Positions 39,131 through 47,898 of a stretch of DNA of 64,000 nucleotides are shown here, one piece after another. The position numbers were made by a program, and so were the translations under genes. Position 1 is the first letter of the stretch. Every line of letters begins with the position of its first letter. Location: contig NZ_JBAWSY010000008.1 of the NCBI RefSeq assembly GCF_037104765.1, positions 1 to 64,000 on the forward strand. The letters are read 5' to 3'. The notes beneath the pieces were generated by a model. The model was not told where the DNA came from and did not search any database. It saw nothing but the letters and a program-made list of their open reading frames with translations. This stretch comes from Psychrobacillus mangrovi (lineage in GTDB: Bacteria > Bacillota > Bacilli > Bacillales_A > Planococcaceae).

Positions 39131-40309
39131 TTTTTGATAATTAATTGCAGCGGTTCCTAAAGTTTTAGCAGCGATTAGCATCGCGCGTTCATCAAAGTCA
39201 AACTTCGGACTGTGATGTGGGAAGACTTCACCTTGAGGCATAGCCCCTGTGAAGAAAAATGTTCCAGGAATGTTTTCTAAATAATAGCCAAAATCTTCGC
39301 CAATCATGAGGAGCTCAGATTCTTGAACCTGTTCGACGCCGGGAATTTCATCTGCTATAGACGCTAGAAATTCTGTTTCTGCTTTATGGTTAATAACTGG
39401 CGGATACCCTCTGTCAAAATTAAATGAATATGTACAGTCTGCTGTCAAACATGTTCCTTTAATAACACGTTCTAGCTCATTTTCCATCAAATCTCGAACT
39501 TCCGCATTGAATGTCCGAACAGTGCCCGAAAGCTTTGCAGAGTCTGCAATAATATTGAATGCATTTTCAGCAACAAACGAACCAACTGATAAAACAGCAG
39601 CTTCTGTTGGATTTACTCTTCTAGAGACAAGTTGTTGCAAGTTTACAACTAGCTGAGAAGCGACAACGATTGCATCCTTCGCTTGATGAGGATTGGCACC
39701 ATGTCCACCTCTACCTTGAATAGTTATATGAAAACGGTCGGCAGCTGCCATAATAGGTCCGGATTTATATTCAATTGTGCCAAGTGGTGTTAATGACCAC
39801 AAATGCGTACCGAAAATAACGTCGACATCTTCTAAACACCCTGCATCAATCATCGGTTTAGCTCCACCAGGCGCATATTCTTCCGCATGTTGATGGATAA
39901 AAACATATTCACCAGACAATTGGTCCTTCAATTCATTCAATGATCGAGCAAGAATAAGTAATGAGGCTGTGTGGCCATCATGTCCGCAAGCATGCATTAC
40001 TCCAGCAACTGTTGATTTGTATGGAACATCTTTTTCATCTTGGATTGGTAGTGCATCAAAGTCAGCGCGTAGTGCTACCGTTTTACCAGGAAGTGCACCT
40101 TTAACTCTTGCCACGACACCATTTCCACCAACGTTAGCTTGGAAAGGGATTCCTAATTCTGTATAAAAGTCTTGAATATATTTTGCTGTTTTTGTTTCTT
40201 GAAAGGATACCTCAGGATGCATATGTAAATAACGTCGAATAGAAACCATATCGTCAAAAGAGTTTTCTAATTTGTTTATTAACTCTGTTGTCAAAATCCT
40301 CGCCCCCAT
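39128..40309 (-). CDS. yhaA: M20-family amidohydrolase YhaA
   Basis: The 393-residue enzyme belongs to the M20D amidohydrolase group (N-acyl amino acid hydrolases). Metal-site segments are HACGHDGH (about residue 103), the catalytic HQHAEEYAPGG and GEDFGYY near the end. Substrates of such enzymes are N-acetyl or conjugated amino acids. The listed ATG start has only a weak AAAAAGAAA ahead of it; TTG five codons later, after GGGGGCGAGG, is an alternative. It is tail to tail with ecsB. Confidence 0.88.
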   Translation of the reverse strand: MGARILTTELINKLENSFDDMVSIRRYLHMHPEVSFQETKTAKYIQDFYTELGIPFQANVGGNGVVARVKGALPGKTVALRADFDALPIQDEKDVPYKSTVAGVMHACGHDGHTASLLILARSLNELKDQLSGEYVFIHQHAEEYAPGGAKPMIDAGCLEDVDVIFGTHLWSLTPLGTIEYKSGPIMAAADRFHITIQGRGGHGANPHQAKDAIVVASQLVVNLQQLVSRRVNPTEAAVLSVGSFVAENAFNIIADSAKLSGTVRTFNAEVRDLMENELERVIKGTCLTADCTYSFNFDRGYPPVINHKAETEFLASIADEIPGVEQVQESELLMIGEDFGYYLENIPGTFFFTGAMPQGEVFPHHSPKFDFDERAMLIAAKTLGTAAINYQK

Positions 40310-40338
40310 ATTTCTTTTTGTTTCATTATAACAGAAAA

Positions 40339-40365
40339 GAAGAAGCTTTTATCTCAAGCTTCTTC
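40339..40365 (-). terminator. Terminator overlapping the end of hmoB
   Basis: GAAGAAGCTT (40339-40348) and AAGCTTCTTC (40356-40365) form a perfect 10-bp stem. Its upstream arm on the minus strand is inside the last codons of hmoB, and TTTTC follows. Confidence 0.75.
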
Positions 40366-40842
40366 GGGGATTGATTTATAGGTAGATACATAAGGGGCAC
40401 TTGTGAAAATCTTTTGCTTATCTGCTACATGATCAAAATTTAAAGGATTTGACTTTTTCCATACTTCAAAGCTGTTTGGTCCAGACCATTCTGTTAAAAT
40501 GATATACGTATCAGACTTCAGAGGTTTTAGCACGCGAAGGGCGATAAAACCAGGTTCTTTTTCAAGTGTAGCGGTTAATTTAGTATACTGAAATTCAAAT
40601 ATAGGACGTCCTTCATCTGAAAGAGGTATGTGTTGTAAAACGAAATATCCTTTTTCTAAAAAATTTCCATAAGACTCGAGTATTTCATATTTACGAGGTA
40701 CTTGAAAGACAGACTTACCAGATGTTTCATGAATCAAAACAGAGTTACCTACACCATGCAAAAGAAACAACTCTTCTCTTGGATGCTTCTTTTTGATTGA
40801 TTCCATAAATTCGGGTGTTCCAGATGTTATATAAAAGTTCAT
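40354..40842 (-). CDS. hmoB: Heme-degrading monooxygenase HmoB
   Basis: The 162-residue protein has a C-terminal antibiotic-biosynthesis-monooxygenase (ABM) domain (FIALRVLKPLKSDTYIILTEWSGPNSFEVWKKS), as in B. subtilis HmoB (YhgC), which breaks heme and releases iron. ATG at 40842 follows GTGGAGG, preferred over the GTG five codons earlier. It is divergent from the heme biosynthesis genes hemEH, so degradation and synthesis of heme lie side by side. Confidence 0.9.
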   Translation of the reverse strand: MNFYITSGTPEFMESIKKKHPREELFLLHGVGNSVLIHETSGKSVFQVPRKYEILESYGNFLEKGYFVLQHIPLSDEGRPIFEFQYTKLTATLEKEPGFIALRVLKPLKSDTYIILTEWSGPNSFEVWKKSNPLNFDHVADKQKIFTSAPYVSTYKSIPEEA

Positions 40843-41044
40843 ATTAAAAACCTCCACTTCTTAATTGATTATACTTTTCCCCTTAAAGTCAAATTAAAAA
40901 CACTATTTCAAATTAAAGACTGGAAATGCAGGACAAATTTATGACAATTACACTATATTTATATACAATAAGCAAGAGAACGTCTATAGTTGAGACGTAT
41001 ATTGAACAGGGTACAGTTATATAGAAGAAAGGTAGGAAAAGGGA

Positions 41045-42097
41045 ATGTCAACTTTTAACGATACAATACTACGTGCGGCTCGTGGAGAAGCAGTAGATCA
41101 CACACCAGTATGGTACATGAGGCAGGCTGGTCGTTCACAACCAGAGTATAGAAAAATTAAAGAAAAATACTCGTTAGAACAGATTACGCATGAGCCAGAA
41201 TTATGTGCCTATGTAACACGTCTTCCAGTGGAAAATTACAATGTAGACGCTGCGATATTATATAAAGATATCGTAACACCTTTAACTGGAATCGGAATAG
41301 ATGTAAAAATTAAAGCGGGTGTAGGCCCAGTCATTTCGAATCCAATTCGAACTGTGCAGGATGTACATAATCTTGGAGACTTATCTCCAGAGGATGACGT
41401 ACCTTTTGTATTAGAAACGATTAAACTGCTAACAACTGAACAATTAAATGTTCCACTAATCGGATTTGCAGGAGCTCCTTTTACTTTGGCAAGTTACATG
41501 ATTGAAGGTGGCCCATCTAAAAGTTATAACAAAACGAAAGCATTTATGGTTTCTGAATCTCAAGCGTGGTTTGCTCTAATGGACAAACTAGCTGATATGA
41601 TCATTGTTTATATCAAAGCACAAGTCAAAGCTGGAGCTAAAATGATTCAAATTTTTGACTCCTGGGTTGGAGCTTTAAACGTAGCAGATTATCGTATTTT
41701 CATTAAACCAGTAATGACTCGTATTTTCAATGAGCTTCGTGAGACAGGTGTTCCACTAATCACATTTGGTGTTGGAGCTAGTCACCTAGCGATGGAATGG
41801 CATGATTTGTCGGTGGACGTAGTCGGAATAGATTGGCGTTTATCAATTGAAGAAGCTCGTGCAAAAGGATTAACGAAAACGCTTATGGGGAACCTAGATC
41901 CTTCTTATCTAATCGGAGATTGGGCAGAAATCGAAAAACGTGCAAAAGTGATTGTTGAAGAAGGAGTTGCAAATCCAGGACATATCTTTAATCTTGGACA
42001 TGGTGTATTCCCTGAAGTGGATCCTGATACGCTGAAACGTTTGACGACATTTGTACATGAATACAGTAAAGAATTAATTGCAGCGAAATCTAACTAA
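41045..42097 (+). CDS. hemE: Uroporphyrinogen decarboxylase HemE
   Basis: The 350-residue enzyme removes four carboxyl groups from uroporphyrinogen III to give coproporphyrinogen III. Signatures are PVWYMRQAGRSQPEYR (residues 20-35), the catalytic Asp in AAILYKDIVTPL, and GFAGAPFTLASYMIEGG. It is followed by hemH after 20 bp, as in the Bacillus hemEHY operon. Confidence 0.97.
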   Translation: MSTFNDTILRAARGEAVDHTPVWYMRQAGRSQPEYRKIKEKYSLEQITHEPELCAYVTRLPVENYNVDAAILYKDIVTPLTGIGIDVKIKAGVGPVISNPIRTVQDVHNLGDLSPEDDVPFVLETIKLLTTEQLNVPLIGFAGAPFTLASYMIEGGPSKSYNKTKAFMVSESQAWFALMDKLADMIIVYIKAQVKAGAKMIQIFDSWVGALNVADYRIFIKPVMTRIFNELRETGVPLITFGVGASHLAMEWHDLSVDVVGIDWRLSIEEARAKGLTKTLMGNLDPSYLIGDWAEIEKRAKVIVEEGVANPGHIFNLGHGVFPEVDPDTLKRLTTFVHEYSKELIAAKSN

Positions 42098-42117
42098 ACT
42101 TTCTAGAGGTGATACGA

Positions 42118-43047
42118 ATGAAAAAAACTATGGGATTATTAGTAATGGCATACGGAACTCCATATGAAGAAGCAGATATTGAACGCTACTATACACATAT
42201 TCGTCATGGACGTAAACCAAGTGAAGAGCAATTGGCTGACTTAACAGGACGCTATAAAGCAATCGGAGGTATTTCTCCACTTGCTAAAATTACAGAAAAC
42301 CAAGCAAAAGGGCTTTGCAATCGTTTAAATGAAGTACAAGATGAAATTGAATTTAAACTTTACATTGGACTAAAGCATATTGAGCCTTTCTTGGAAGATG
42401 CAGTTGCTCAAATGCACAAAGATGGTATTACAGAAGCAGTTTCGATGGTATTGGCTCCTCACTTTTCAACATTCTCGATTAAATCGTATAACGGTCGAAT
42501 TAAAGAAGAAGCTGAAAAACTAGGTAACTTGAAAATAACTTCTGTAGAAAGCTGGTATGACGAGCCTAAATTCATTCAATACTGGACAGAAAAAGTAAGT
42601 GAAGCATTCTCAGCGATGTCTGAAGAACAACGTGAAAAAGCATGTCTAATTGTTTCAGCGCATTCCCTACCAGAAAAAATTAAAGAGCTGGGCGATCCAT
42701 ACCCAGATCAATTGAAAGAAACTGCTGACTTAATTGCAAAAGCAGCTGGTGTGAAAAATTATGCGGTAGGCTGGCAAAGTGCAGGACAAACTCCAGACCC
42801 ATGGATTGGTCCAGATGTACAAGACTTAACACGTGAATTACATGAAGAAAAAGGATTCACTTCATTCGTTTATACTCCAGTTGGATTCGTAGCAGAGCAC
42901 TTAGAAGTGCTATACGATAATGACTACGAATGTAAAGTGGTCTGTGACGAAATCGGCGCAACCTATGTACGACCAGCTATGCCAAATGATCAACCTCTTT
43001 TCATCGATGCAATGGCAGACGTCGTATTGAAACATATTAAAGCCTAA
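42118..43047 (+). CDS. hemH: Ferrochelatase HemH (CpfC)
   Basis: The 309-residue soluble protein inserts iron into the porphyrin; in Gram-positives it acts as coproporphyrin ferrochelatase (CpfC). The metal-site His is in VSAHSLPEKI (about residue 182) and the Glu in GFVAEHLEVLYDND (about 263); WQSAGQTPDPWIGPD is also conserved. ATG at 42118 follows AGAGGTG, whereas an upstream GTG (42109) would lie inside that site. The usual next gene, hemY (coproporphyrinogen oxidase), is absent; a terminator and a tandem repeat follow. Confidence 0.96.
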   Translation: MKKTMGLLVMAYGTPYEEADIERYYTHIRHGRKPSEEQLADLTGRYKAIGGISPLAKITENQAKGLCNRLNEVQDEIEFKLYIGLKHIEPFLEDAVAQMHKDGITEAVSMVLAPHFSTFSIKSYNGRIKEEAEKLGNLKITSVESWYDEPKFIQYWTEKVSEAFSAMSEEQREKACLIVSAHSLPEKIKELGDPYPDQLKETADLIAKAAGVKNYAVGWQSAGQTPDPWIGPDVQDLTRELHEEKGFTSFVYTPVGFVAEHLEVLYDNDYECKVVCDEIGATYVRPAMPNDQPLFIDAMADVVLKHIKA

Positions 43048-43058
43048 TTTTTGTTAAG

Positions 43059-43089
43059 CCTCTAGCGAATTTCTCGCTAGAGGTTTTTT
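43059..43089 (+). terminator. Terminator of hemEH
   Basis: CCTCTAGCGA (43059-43068) and TCGCTAGAGG (43074-43083) form a perfect 10-bp stem followed by six T. Confidence 0.92.
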
Positions 43090-43098
43090 ATTATTCGG

Positions 43099-43278
43099 AT
43101 CTCAGAAAATCTCGAGGAATCTCAGAAAATCCCGGGCGTATCTCAGAAAATCACGGGGGATCTCAGAAAATCTCGAGGGATCTCAGAAAATCTCGAGGAA
43201 TCTCAGAAAATCCCGGGTGTATCTCAGAAAATCTCGAGGAATCTCAGAAAATCCCGGGCGAATCTCAGAAAATCACAC
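43099..43278. repeat. 20/21-bp tandem repeat array, about 9 copies, with CTCGAG/CCCGGG cores
   Basis: Eight full units start at 43099, 43119, 43140, 43160, 43180, 43200, 43221 and 43241, with a partial ninth at 43262. Each begins ATCTCAGAAAATC. The next six bases vary as palindromes: CTCGAG in units 1, 4, 5 and 7, CCCGGG in 2, 6 and 8, and CACGGG in 3. Units with CCCGGG are 21 bp, the others 20 bp. The ninth copy overlaps the stop codon of the NERD gene. Confidence 0.95.
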
Positions 43279-44217
43279 TTTTTTCCGATATACTGTTCTT
43301 TTACCGTGATTGACACTAATTAAATTGCATTTTTTCAACATATAGTAGGCTTCATGGGAAGAAGATAAACCAAAGAAATCTTTGCATTCGGCAGTACTAA
43401 TAGAGTCTTTAATTAATAAAAAATAGTCATCGATATTATGCTTGATAGGATTCAGATCGACTGCTTCACATTGTGTGCATTTCCAAGTTTTATTTGTCAA
43501 TTTGGATAAGACGGTCGAACAGTTTTTACAAAACAAGCCTTTGATTAGAGTAGAAGGATTTATTTTCCATTGGTCACATAGAGCTTTCCGTTGAAAGACT
43601 ACTTGCCTCGATTGAATATTATTTATTATTTTTTTAAATTGGATTGTGTTTACGAGGTCTTCTTTTTTGTTAAGGCTCTGTATGAACATTGGGAGATTTT
43701 TTCGAAAGAATATAGGTTCGTCTGGGGGAACATTTTCTAAAATGACACGGTTTGAAGAATATACTATTCCTTTGAAAATTGGAAGGGGAATTCCCAATCG
43801 TTCAAGAGAATAAATATGCCTATTTGTTTGTATGATTGGACATTCAAAAGCAGTTGAAACACCATCTAAAGAGCGAATAACTTGTTCTTGATGCTTTTGA
43901 AAAGTAATCGTTCCAACCATATTTTTTACTTCTATAATGAGAAAGTACTTTCTTGTAATAATTAAAGTATCTAACTGTATGAAAAGATGCTCGTGAATCT
44001 TTAACTGAAGATCAGGAAAAATACATAGGTCTTTGGGAAATTCTATTTCTAAAATACTTCTATCCACTAGTTGCTCTCCTGCAAATCCTGCTTCGATTTT
44101 ATTTGATTGCTCGCTTATTTCTTTTCTTTTAGGATGGGAAGCATGAAGTCTAATGAGGAGTCGAGTCAGTGTTATTTGAGATAACGAAGGAGTACGAGAA
44201 ATAATTGATATCACCAC
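43273..44217 (-). CDS. NERD-domain protein with zinc ribbon and C-terminal winged-helix-like end
   Basis: The 314-residue protein has a NERD nuclease-related domain (about residues 42-160; GFAGEQLV, FIQLDTLIITRKYFLIIEVKN, which supplies the D and ExK-type residues). After a linker comes a CxxC...CxxC zinc ribbon (CKNCSTVL ... WKCTQCEA, about residues 235-260) and a C-terminal region (DSISTAECKDFFGLSSSHEAYYMLKKCNLI) resembling a small DNA-binding helix-turn-helix. A nucleic-acid function is likely; the target is unknown. The start is unclear: GTG at 44217 lies within AAAGGTGGTG, and a non-ATG start just after is possible. Confidence 0.8.
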   Translation of the reverse strand: MVISIISRTPSLSQITLTRLLIRLHASHPKRKEISEQSNKIEAGFAGEQLVDRSILEIEFPKDLCIFPDLQLKIHEHLFIQLDTLIITRKYFLIIEVKNMVGTITFQKHQEQVIRSLDGVSTAFECPIIQTNRHIYSLERLGIPLPIFKGIVYSSNRVILENVPPDEPIFFRKNLPMFIQSLNKKEDLVNTIQFKKIINNIQSRQVVFQRKALCDQWKINPSTLIKGLFCKNCSTVLSKLTNKTWKCTQCEAVDLNPIKHNIDDYFLLIKDSISTAECKDFFGLSSSHEAYYMLKKCNLISVNHGKRTVYRKKV

Positions 44218-44348
44218 CTTTCCATTATTCTATCAGAGGGAGAAATTATCTCCTAATTGTGACAATTTCATTTTGAAACGATTTTACACTGTATTTCAAT
44301 CTTTTTTCACAGGTTTCGGCTAAAATGGATAAAAAGGAGGCGAATTTG

Positions 44349-45293
44349 ATGAGAAAAATAGTAGGATTATTATTTTTATGTGGAGTGATGGGAGCATGCT
44401 CGGATAAAACATTTCCACCCATTGATTCGTCTACTGATTTTGTAGCAAGCTTAAACACATTGGAGCCATCCATTAACTTTATTTCTGAAAATCTTGAATC
44501 TCTAGAAACTTGGGAGTTGGACAAGGCCTATACTGGATTTGAACTTGTCTCTGATGATTACATATTTTTATATGGTTACACATTAGAAGAAGCAGAACTT
44601 TTTCAAATTTCTACGGGAAAACTAATCGCAACTTATCCCGTCCATGAAGGAGTTACTTTTGCATATGCGGTTGATGAGACTATTTTTGTAGCGAATGGGA
44701 AGGAAAATACTGTTACTTCATTCGATCAACAAGGTAATCGAATAGCGAAAGCAGATGCTGGTCGATATCCAATGTCGATGATTGCGGATAATAAGAATTT
44801 GTATGTTATCAATTTCAAAGATACACTATTATCCGTATACAATTTAAATGATTTAAAATTAGTTTCTAATTGGGATATTCCAAAATCTTCACATGGTATT
44901 CATTTGAATGATAACGAGCTTTGGATAGGTGGTCATGGTGAAGGAAGCCAGGCAAATAAAGTTATTAGCAAGTACAATATTCAGAGCGGAGAACTGCAGG
45001 GAGAAATGGAAGCACCAATGATGCCTATAGATTTTGTGGAGGCATCAAATGGATTTATTTATACCGTTAGTCATGGAAACAATTATGTCTATAAATTTAC
45101 TAAAGAGGGAGAACTGGTTTCATCTATAAAAGTAGGAGCAAATCCTTTCTCCATTACAACTTTTGACGAAAGCCTTGTAGTAGCAGGATATGACGACCAT
45201 CAAATCCACTTTTTGCAAAACGGAGAAGTAATAAAGAAGGTTCCTGTAGGTAAGGGACCTTTTCAGTTGATCACGAGGGAGGCGAGTAAATGA
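44349..45293 (+). CDS. Lipoprotein with predicted beta-propeller
   Basis: The 314-residue protein has a lipoprotein signal (MRKIVGLLFLCGVMGACS; Cys 17). The mature part repeats a pattern of about 40 residues (ATYPVHEGVTFAYAVDETI, RIAKADAGRYPMSMIADNKN, LVSNWDIPKSSHGIHLNDNE, LVSSIKVGANPFSITTFDE), as in YncE-like or NHL-type beta-propellers. AGGAGG precedes ATG at 44349. Its end overlaps the response regulator gene by 4 bp, so it belongs to a four-gene operon and may be an external accessory to the sensor kinase. That role is inferred from context. Confidence 0.8.
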   Translation: MRKIVGLLFLCGVMGACSDKTFPPIDSSTDFVASLNTLEPSINFISENLESLETWELDKAYTGFELVSDDYIFLYGYTLEEAELFQISTGKLIATYPVHEGVTFAYAVDETIFVANGKENTVTSFDQQGNRIAKADAGRYPMSMIADNKNLYVINFKDTLLSVYNLNDLKLVSNWDIPKSSHGIHLNDNELWIGGHGEGSQANKVISKYNIQSGELQGEMEAPMMPIDFVEASNGFIYTVSHGNNYVYKFTKEGELVSSIKVGANPFSITTFDESLVVAGYDDHQIHFLQNGEVIKKVPVGKGPFQLITREASK

Positions 45294-45964
45294 CGACGAT
45301 ATTAGTTGTAGATGATGAACAGGAAATGCGTATACTAGTGGAAATGCATTTACAGATGGCTGGCCTCCAAGTAATCCAAGCTGAAAATGGGAATGAAGCA
45401 ATTGAGCTTCTTCGAAGTAAAGATATCGATCTTATTCTATTGGATGTTATGATGCCTGAAAAGGATGGGTTTACTGTTTGCAAAGAGATTCGTCAGTTTT
45501 CTGAAGTTCCTATAATTTACTTGACAGCGCTCGATGCAAAGAGTGATTTAGTAAAAGGGCTACAGCTTGGTGGAGATGATTATGTTGTTAAGCCTTTCAC
45601 GGCAATCGAATTAACTGCTAGAATCAATGCAATCCTTAGAAGAACCGGATATTCCTCCACTAGTGATACGATAACAAAGGGAATATTAGTAAATGACATT
45701 GCTGCCAGACAATTAAAGAGAGATGACTCAAAAATTGCCCTTACCTTGAAAGAATATGAACTCATCTATCTATTCATGGAGAATGAAGGAAAGGTATTCT
45801 CGAGGGAACAACTGCTAGAATTACTCTGGGGTATTAACTATGAAGGTGGTACACGCACTGTTGATACGCATATAAAAACCCTTCGGCTGAAACTAGGAGA
45901 AGTTGCTGGAAAATACATTGAAACAGTTTGGGGAATTGGATATCGTTTTGAGGTAATAGAATGA
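45290..45964 (+). CDS. OmpR/PhoB-family response regulator
   Basis: The 224-residue regulator has a receiver domain (residues 1-115; VDDEQE, phospho-acceptor Asp in LILLDVMMPEKDG, Lys in VVKPFT) and a winged-helix DNA-binding domain (ALTLKEYELIYLFMENEGKVFSREQLLELLWG ... RTVDTHIKTLRLKL). It overlaps the lipoprotein gene before it and the kinase gene after it by 4 bp each. The regulon is unknown, though the operon itself is a likely target. Confidence 0.92.
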   Translation: MTTILVVDDEQEMRILVEMHLQMAGLQVIQAENGNEAIELLRSKDIDLILLDVMMPEKDGFTVCKEIRQFSEVPIIYLTALDAKSDLVKGLQLGGDDYVVKPFTAIELTARINAILRRTGYSSTSDTITKGILVNDIAARQLKRDDSKIALTLKEYELIYLFMENEGKVFSREQLLELLWGINYEGGTRTVDTHIKTLRLKLGEVAGKYIETVWGIGYRFEVIE

Positions 45965-47355
45965 AAAAGTTATCCTTTAAAATTTGGATGCTGCTTCTTG
46001 TCTTTATTGCAACTACCATTGTTTTCTTAGTTATATTTACAAATTTTCTTTATGAAGAGCTGTATGTACAATATACGGAGAACTCTATGAAAGAAGTTGC
46101 TGAAAATTTACAGCAAACATATGATGGTGGAGTAGTCACAGATGAATATATTAAACAAACAGAAGAGTATAATCGCTTTTCGAATATAGAAGCTTTTACT
46201 GTTCGTAATCCACGAGAATTAAGTGCATGCCTTCCTTTCGATATCGATTATGACAGTTTAATAGGAGCAGAAGAGCGAGCCGAGTTAATTGCCGGTAATT
46301 CTGTTACAAAAAGAGGATTTGAAAGTAGGTTTGATCGAGAAGTCGTTTCGGTTATTTATCCTCTTGTCGATGAAAATCGGTTAGAAGGAATTATTTATTT
46401 ATATGTACCATTAACGAAAATAACCGAAATGGCTTCAAAAGATGTTGTCTTTTTAATTGGGATCGTATCTTTACTGTTAATAGGAATGGCCTATATCAGC
46501 TTAAAAAGTCTACAGAAAGTGTTAACACCATTGGCAAAGCTAAAGGAAGCAGCTATTTCGATGGCAGGTGGTAATTATACTACTCGAGTGAAAGTAGAAT
46601 CTCAAGATGAGATCGGTGAGCTCGCACAAACCTTTAACCAAATGGCAGCTTCTATACAGGAGGAAGATGAAAAAAAGCGAGATTTCCTTTCCATTGTTTC
46701 GCATGAATTAAGAACACCCATTAGTTATATTAAAGGGTATGGAGAAGCTTTTGAACAAAAGCTTATATCAGAAGAGAAAAAAGAAGAGATATATAAACTG
46801 ATCGTTCGTGAAGCAGATCGAATGCAAAAATTAACAAATGATTTACTAACCGTTGCTAGAGCAGAAAATGAAGAAGATGTCGAAACTGGACCGATCGTTT
46901 TGGCAGAGGCAATACGTGAAGTAATTCAACTTGTACAATCTACCGCCTATCAAAAAGAAATATCATTTATTGTAACGGTCGATGAAGATACCATTCTAAA
47001 TGTGGATGAACAGAAAACAAAACAAATTTTTATAAATGTTTTGGAAAATGCAATTCATTATTCGCCAAAGCAGTCAACTATAAGCATTAGCAATAGAATG
47101 ACAAAAAAGGATACAACAATTGAAGTTAAGGATGAAGGATGCGGTATGGAACAAGAACACTTAGCTCATATTACAGAGCGTTTTTACCGTGTGAATAAAG
47201 CAAGAAGTCGTTCAGACGGGGGGACAGGATTAGGACTTTCTATTGCGTCACGATTAGTTACAGTTCAAAATGGAAAGCTAGAATTTACAAGTGAAGTTGG
47301 AAAAGGAACGACTGCATACATTACATTACCTATTTGGGAGGATTCATTCGAATGA
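45961..47355 (+). CDS. Membrane sensor histidine kinase
   Basis: The 464-residue kinase has two membrane helices (about residues 10-30 and 160-180) with an extracytoplasmic sensor of about 130 residues, a HAMP domain (LTPLAKLKEAAISMAGGNYTTRV), HisKA with His in SIVSHELRTPISYIKGYGEAF (about residue 248) and a HATPase_c domain (VLENAIHYSPK, VKDEGCGM, GGTGLGLSIASRLV). It is the partner of the upstream regulator. The ligand is unknown; the neighbouring lipoproteins make an envelope signal plausible. Confidence 0.92.
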   Translation: MKKLSFKIWMLLLVFIATTIVFLVIFTNFLYEELYVQYTENSMKEVAENLQQTYDGGVVTDEYIKQTEEYNRFSNIEAFTVRNPRELSACLPFDIDYDSLIGAEERAELIAGNSVTKRGFESRFDREVVSVIYPLVDENRLEGIIYLYVPLTKITEMASKDVVFLIGIVSLLLIGMAYISLKSLQKVLTPLAKLKEAAISMAGGNYTTRVKVESQDEIGELAQTFNQMAASIQEEDEKKRDFLSIVSHELRTPISYIKGYGEAFEQKLISEEKKEEIYKLIVREADRMQKLTNDLLTVARAENEEDVETGPIVLAEAIREVIQLVQSTAYQKEISFIVTVDEDTILNVDEQKTKQIFINVLENAIHYSPKQSTISISNRMTKKDTTIEVKDEGCGMEQEHLAHITERFYRVNKARSRSDGGTGLGLSIASRLVTVQNGKLEFTSEVGKGTTAYITLPIWEDSFE

Positions 47356-47810
47356 AAAATATTTTAGCGATACTTGCATTAGTTACTTTAGTATTAGTAG
47401 GTTGTTCTTCTAAAGAGACAACACATGACGAAGGTTCACATAATGAAGGTACTTTAGAAGAGGTTGTTGTAGAAATACAAACAGAAGAGACATTGCCTGT
47501 TGGAGAGGAAATTACACTTTCTGCAAAAGTTTCTCAAGGTGGAGAAGCTGTAAATGATGCGGATAAGGTGGAATTTGAAGTATGGGAGTCTGGGATGCGT
47601 GAACAAAGTGAAATGTTAGAAGGTACTTTCACTAAAGACGGCGTATATGAAGCTGATTATACTTTTGATCATGACGGTGTCTACTATATATTTGCCCACA
47701 CAACAGCTCGTGGCCTTCATATTATGCCGAAACAAGAATTAAAGGTCGGGAATCCTGACATGAGTAAAGTAAAACCAGATGACAGTGATGATTCTATGCA
47801 TCACGAATAA
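47352..47810 (+). CDS. YtkA-like (FixH-type) lipoprotein
   Basis: The 152-residue protein has a lipobox (LVLVGCSS, Cys 18) and a single immunoglobulin-like domain (VVVEIQTEETLPVGEEITLSAKV ... YEADYTFDHDGVYYIFAHTTARGLHIMPKQEL), which fits the YtkA/FixH-like family. The tail is acidic and His-containing (SDDSMHHE). A Cu-chaperone-type role has been proposed for relatives. GGGAGG precedes ATG at 47352 and the gene overlaps the kinase by 4 bp. It is the last gene of the operon. Confidence 0.85.
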   Translation: MKNILAILALVTLVLVGCSSKETTHDEGSHNEGTLEEVVVEIQTEETLPVGEEITLSAKVSQGGEAVNDADKVEFEVWESGMREQSEMLEGTFTKDGVYEADYTFDHDGVYYIFAHTTARGLHIMPKQELKVGNPDMSKVKPDDSDDSMHHE

Positions 47811-47845
47811 ATACTTGCTAAAAAAATTAAATGAGTGTATTATAC

Positions 47846-47885
47846 TGACTAGATGACCAAAAAGGTTTTCTAGTCATTTTTCTTT
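47846..47885 (+). promoter_or_regulatory. Dyad before yhgD: operator and/or terminator
   Basis: TGACTAGATGACC (47846-47858) and GGTTTTCTAGTCA (47864-47876) are 13-bp arms matching at 11 positions around AAAAA, followed by TTTTTCTTT. TATACT (47841-47846) could be the -10 box of yhgD. The dyad resembles a TetR-type operator, and the T-run also makes it a possible terminator of the previous operon. Confidence 0.5.
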
Positions 47886-47898
47886 AGGAGTGTAATCG

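Noticed and set aside
43099..43278. CRISPR array
   Set aside because: Units are directly adjacent with no unique spacers, and no cas genes are nearby. The same applies to the arrays at 24.9 and 61.2 kb.
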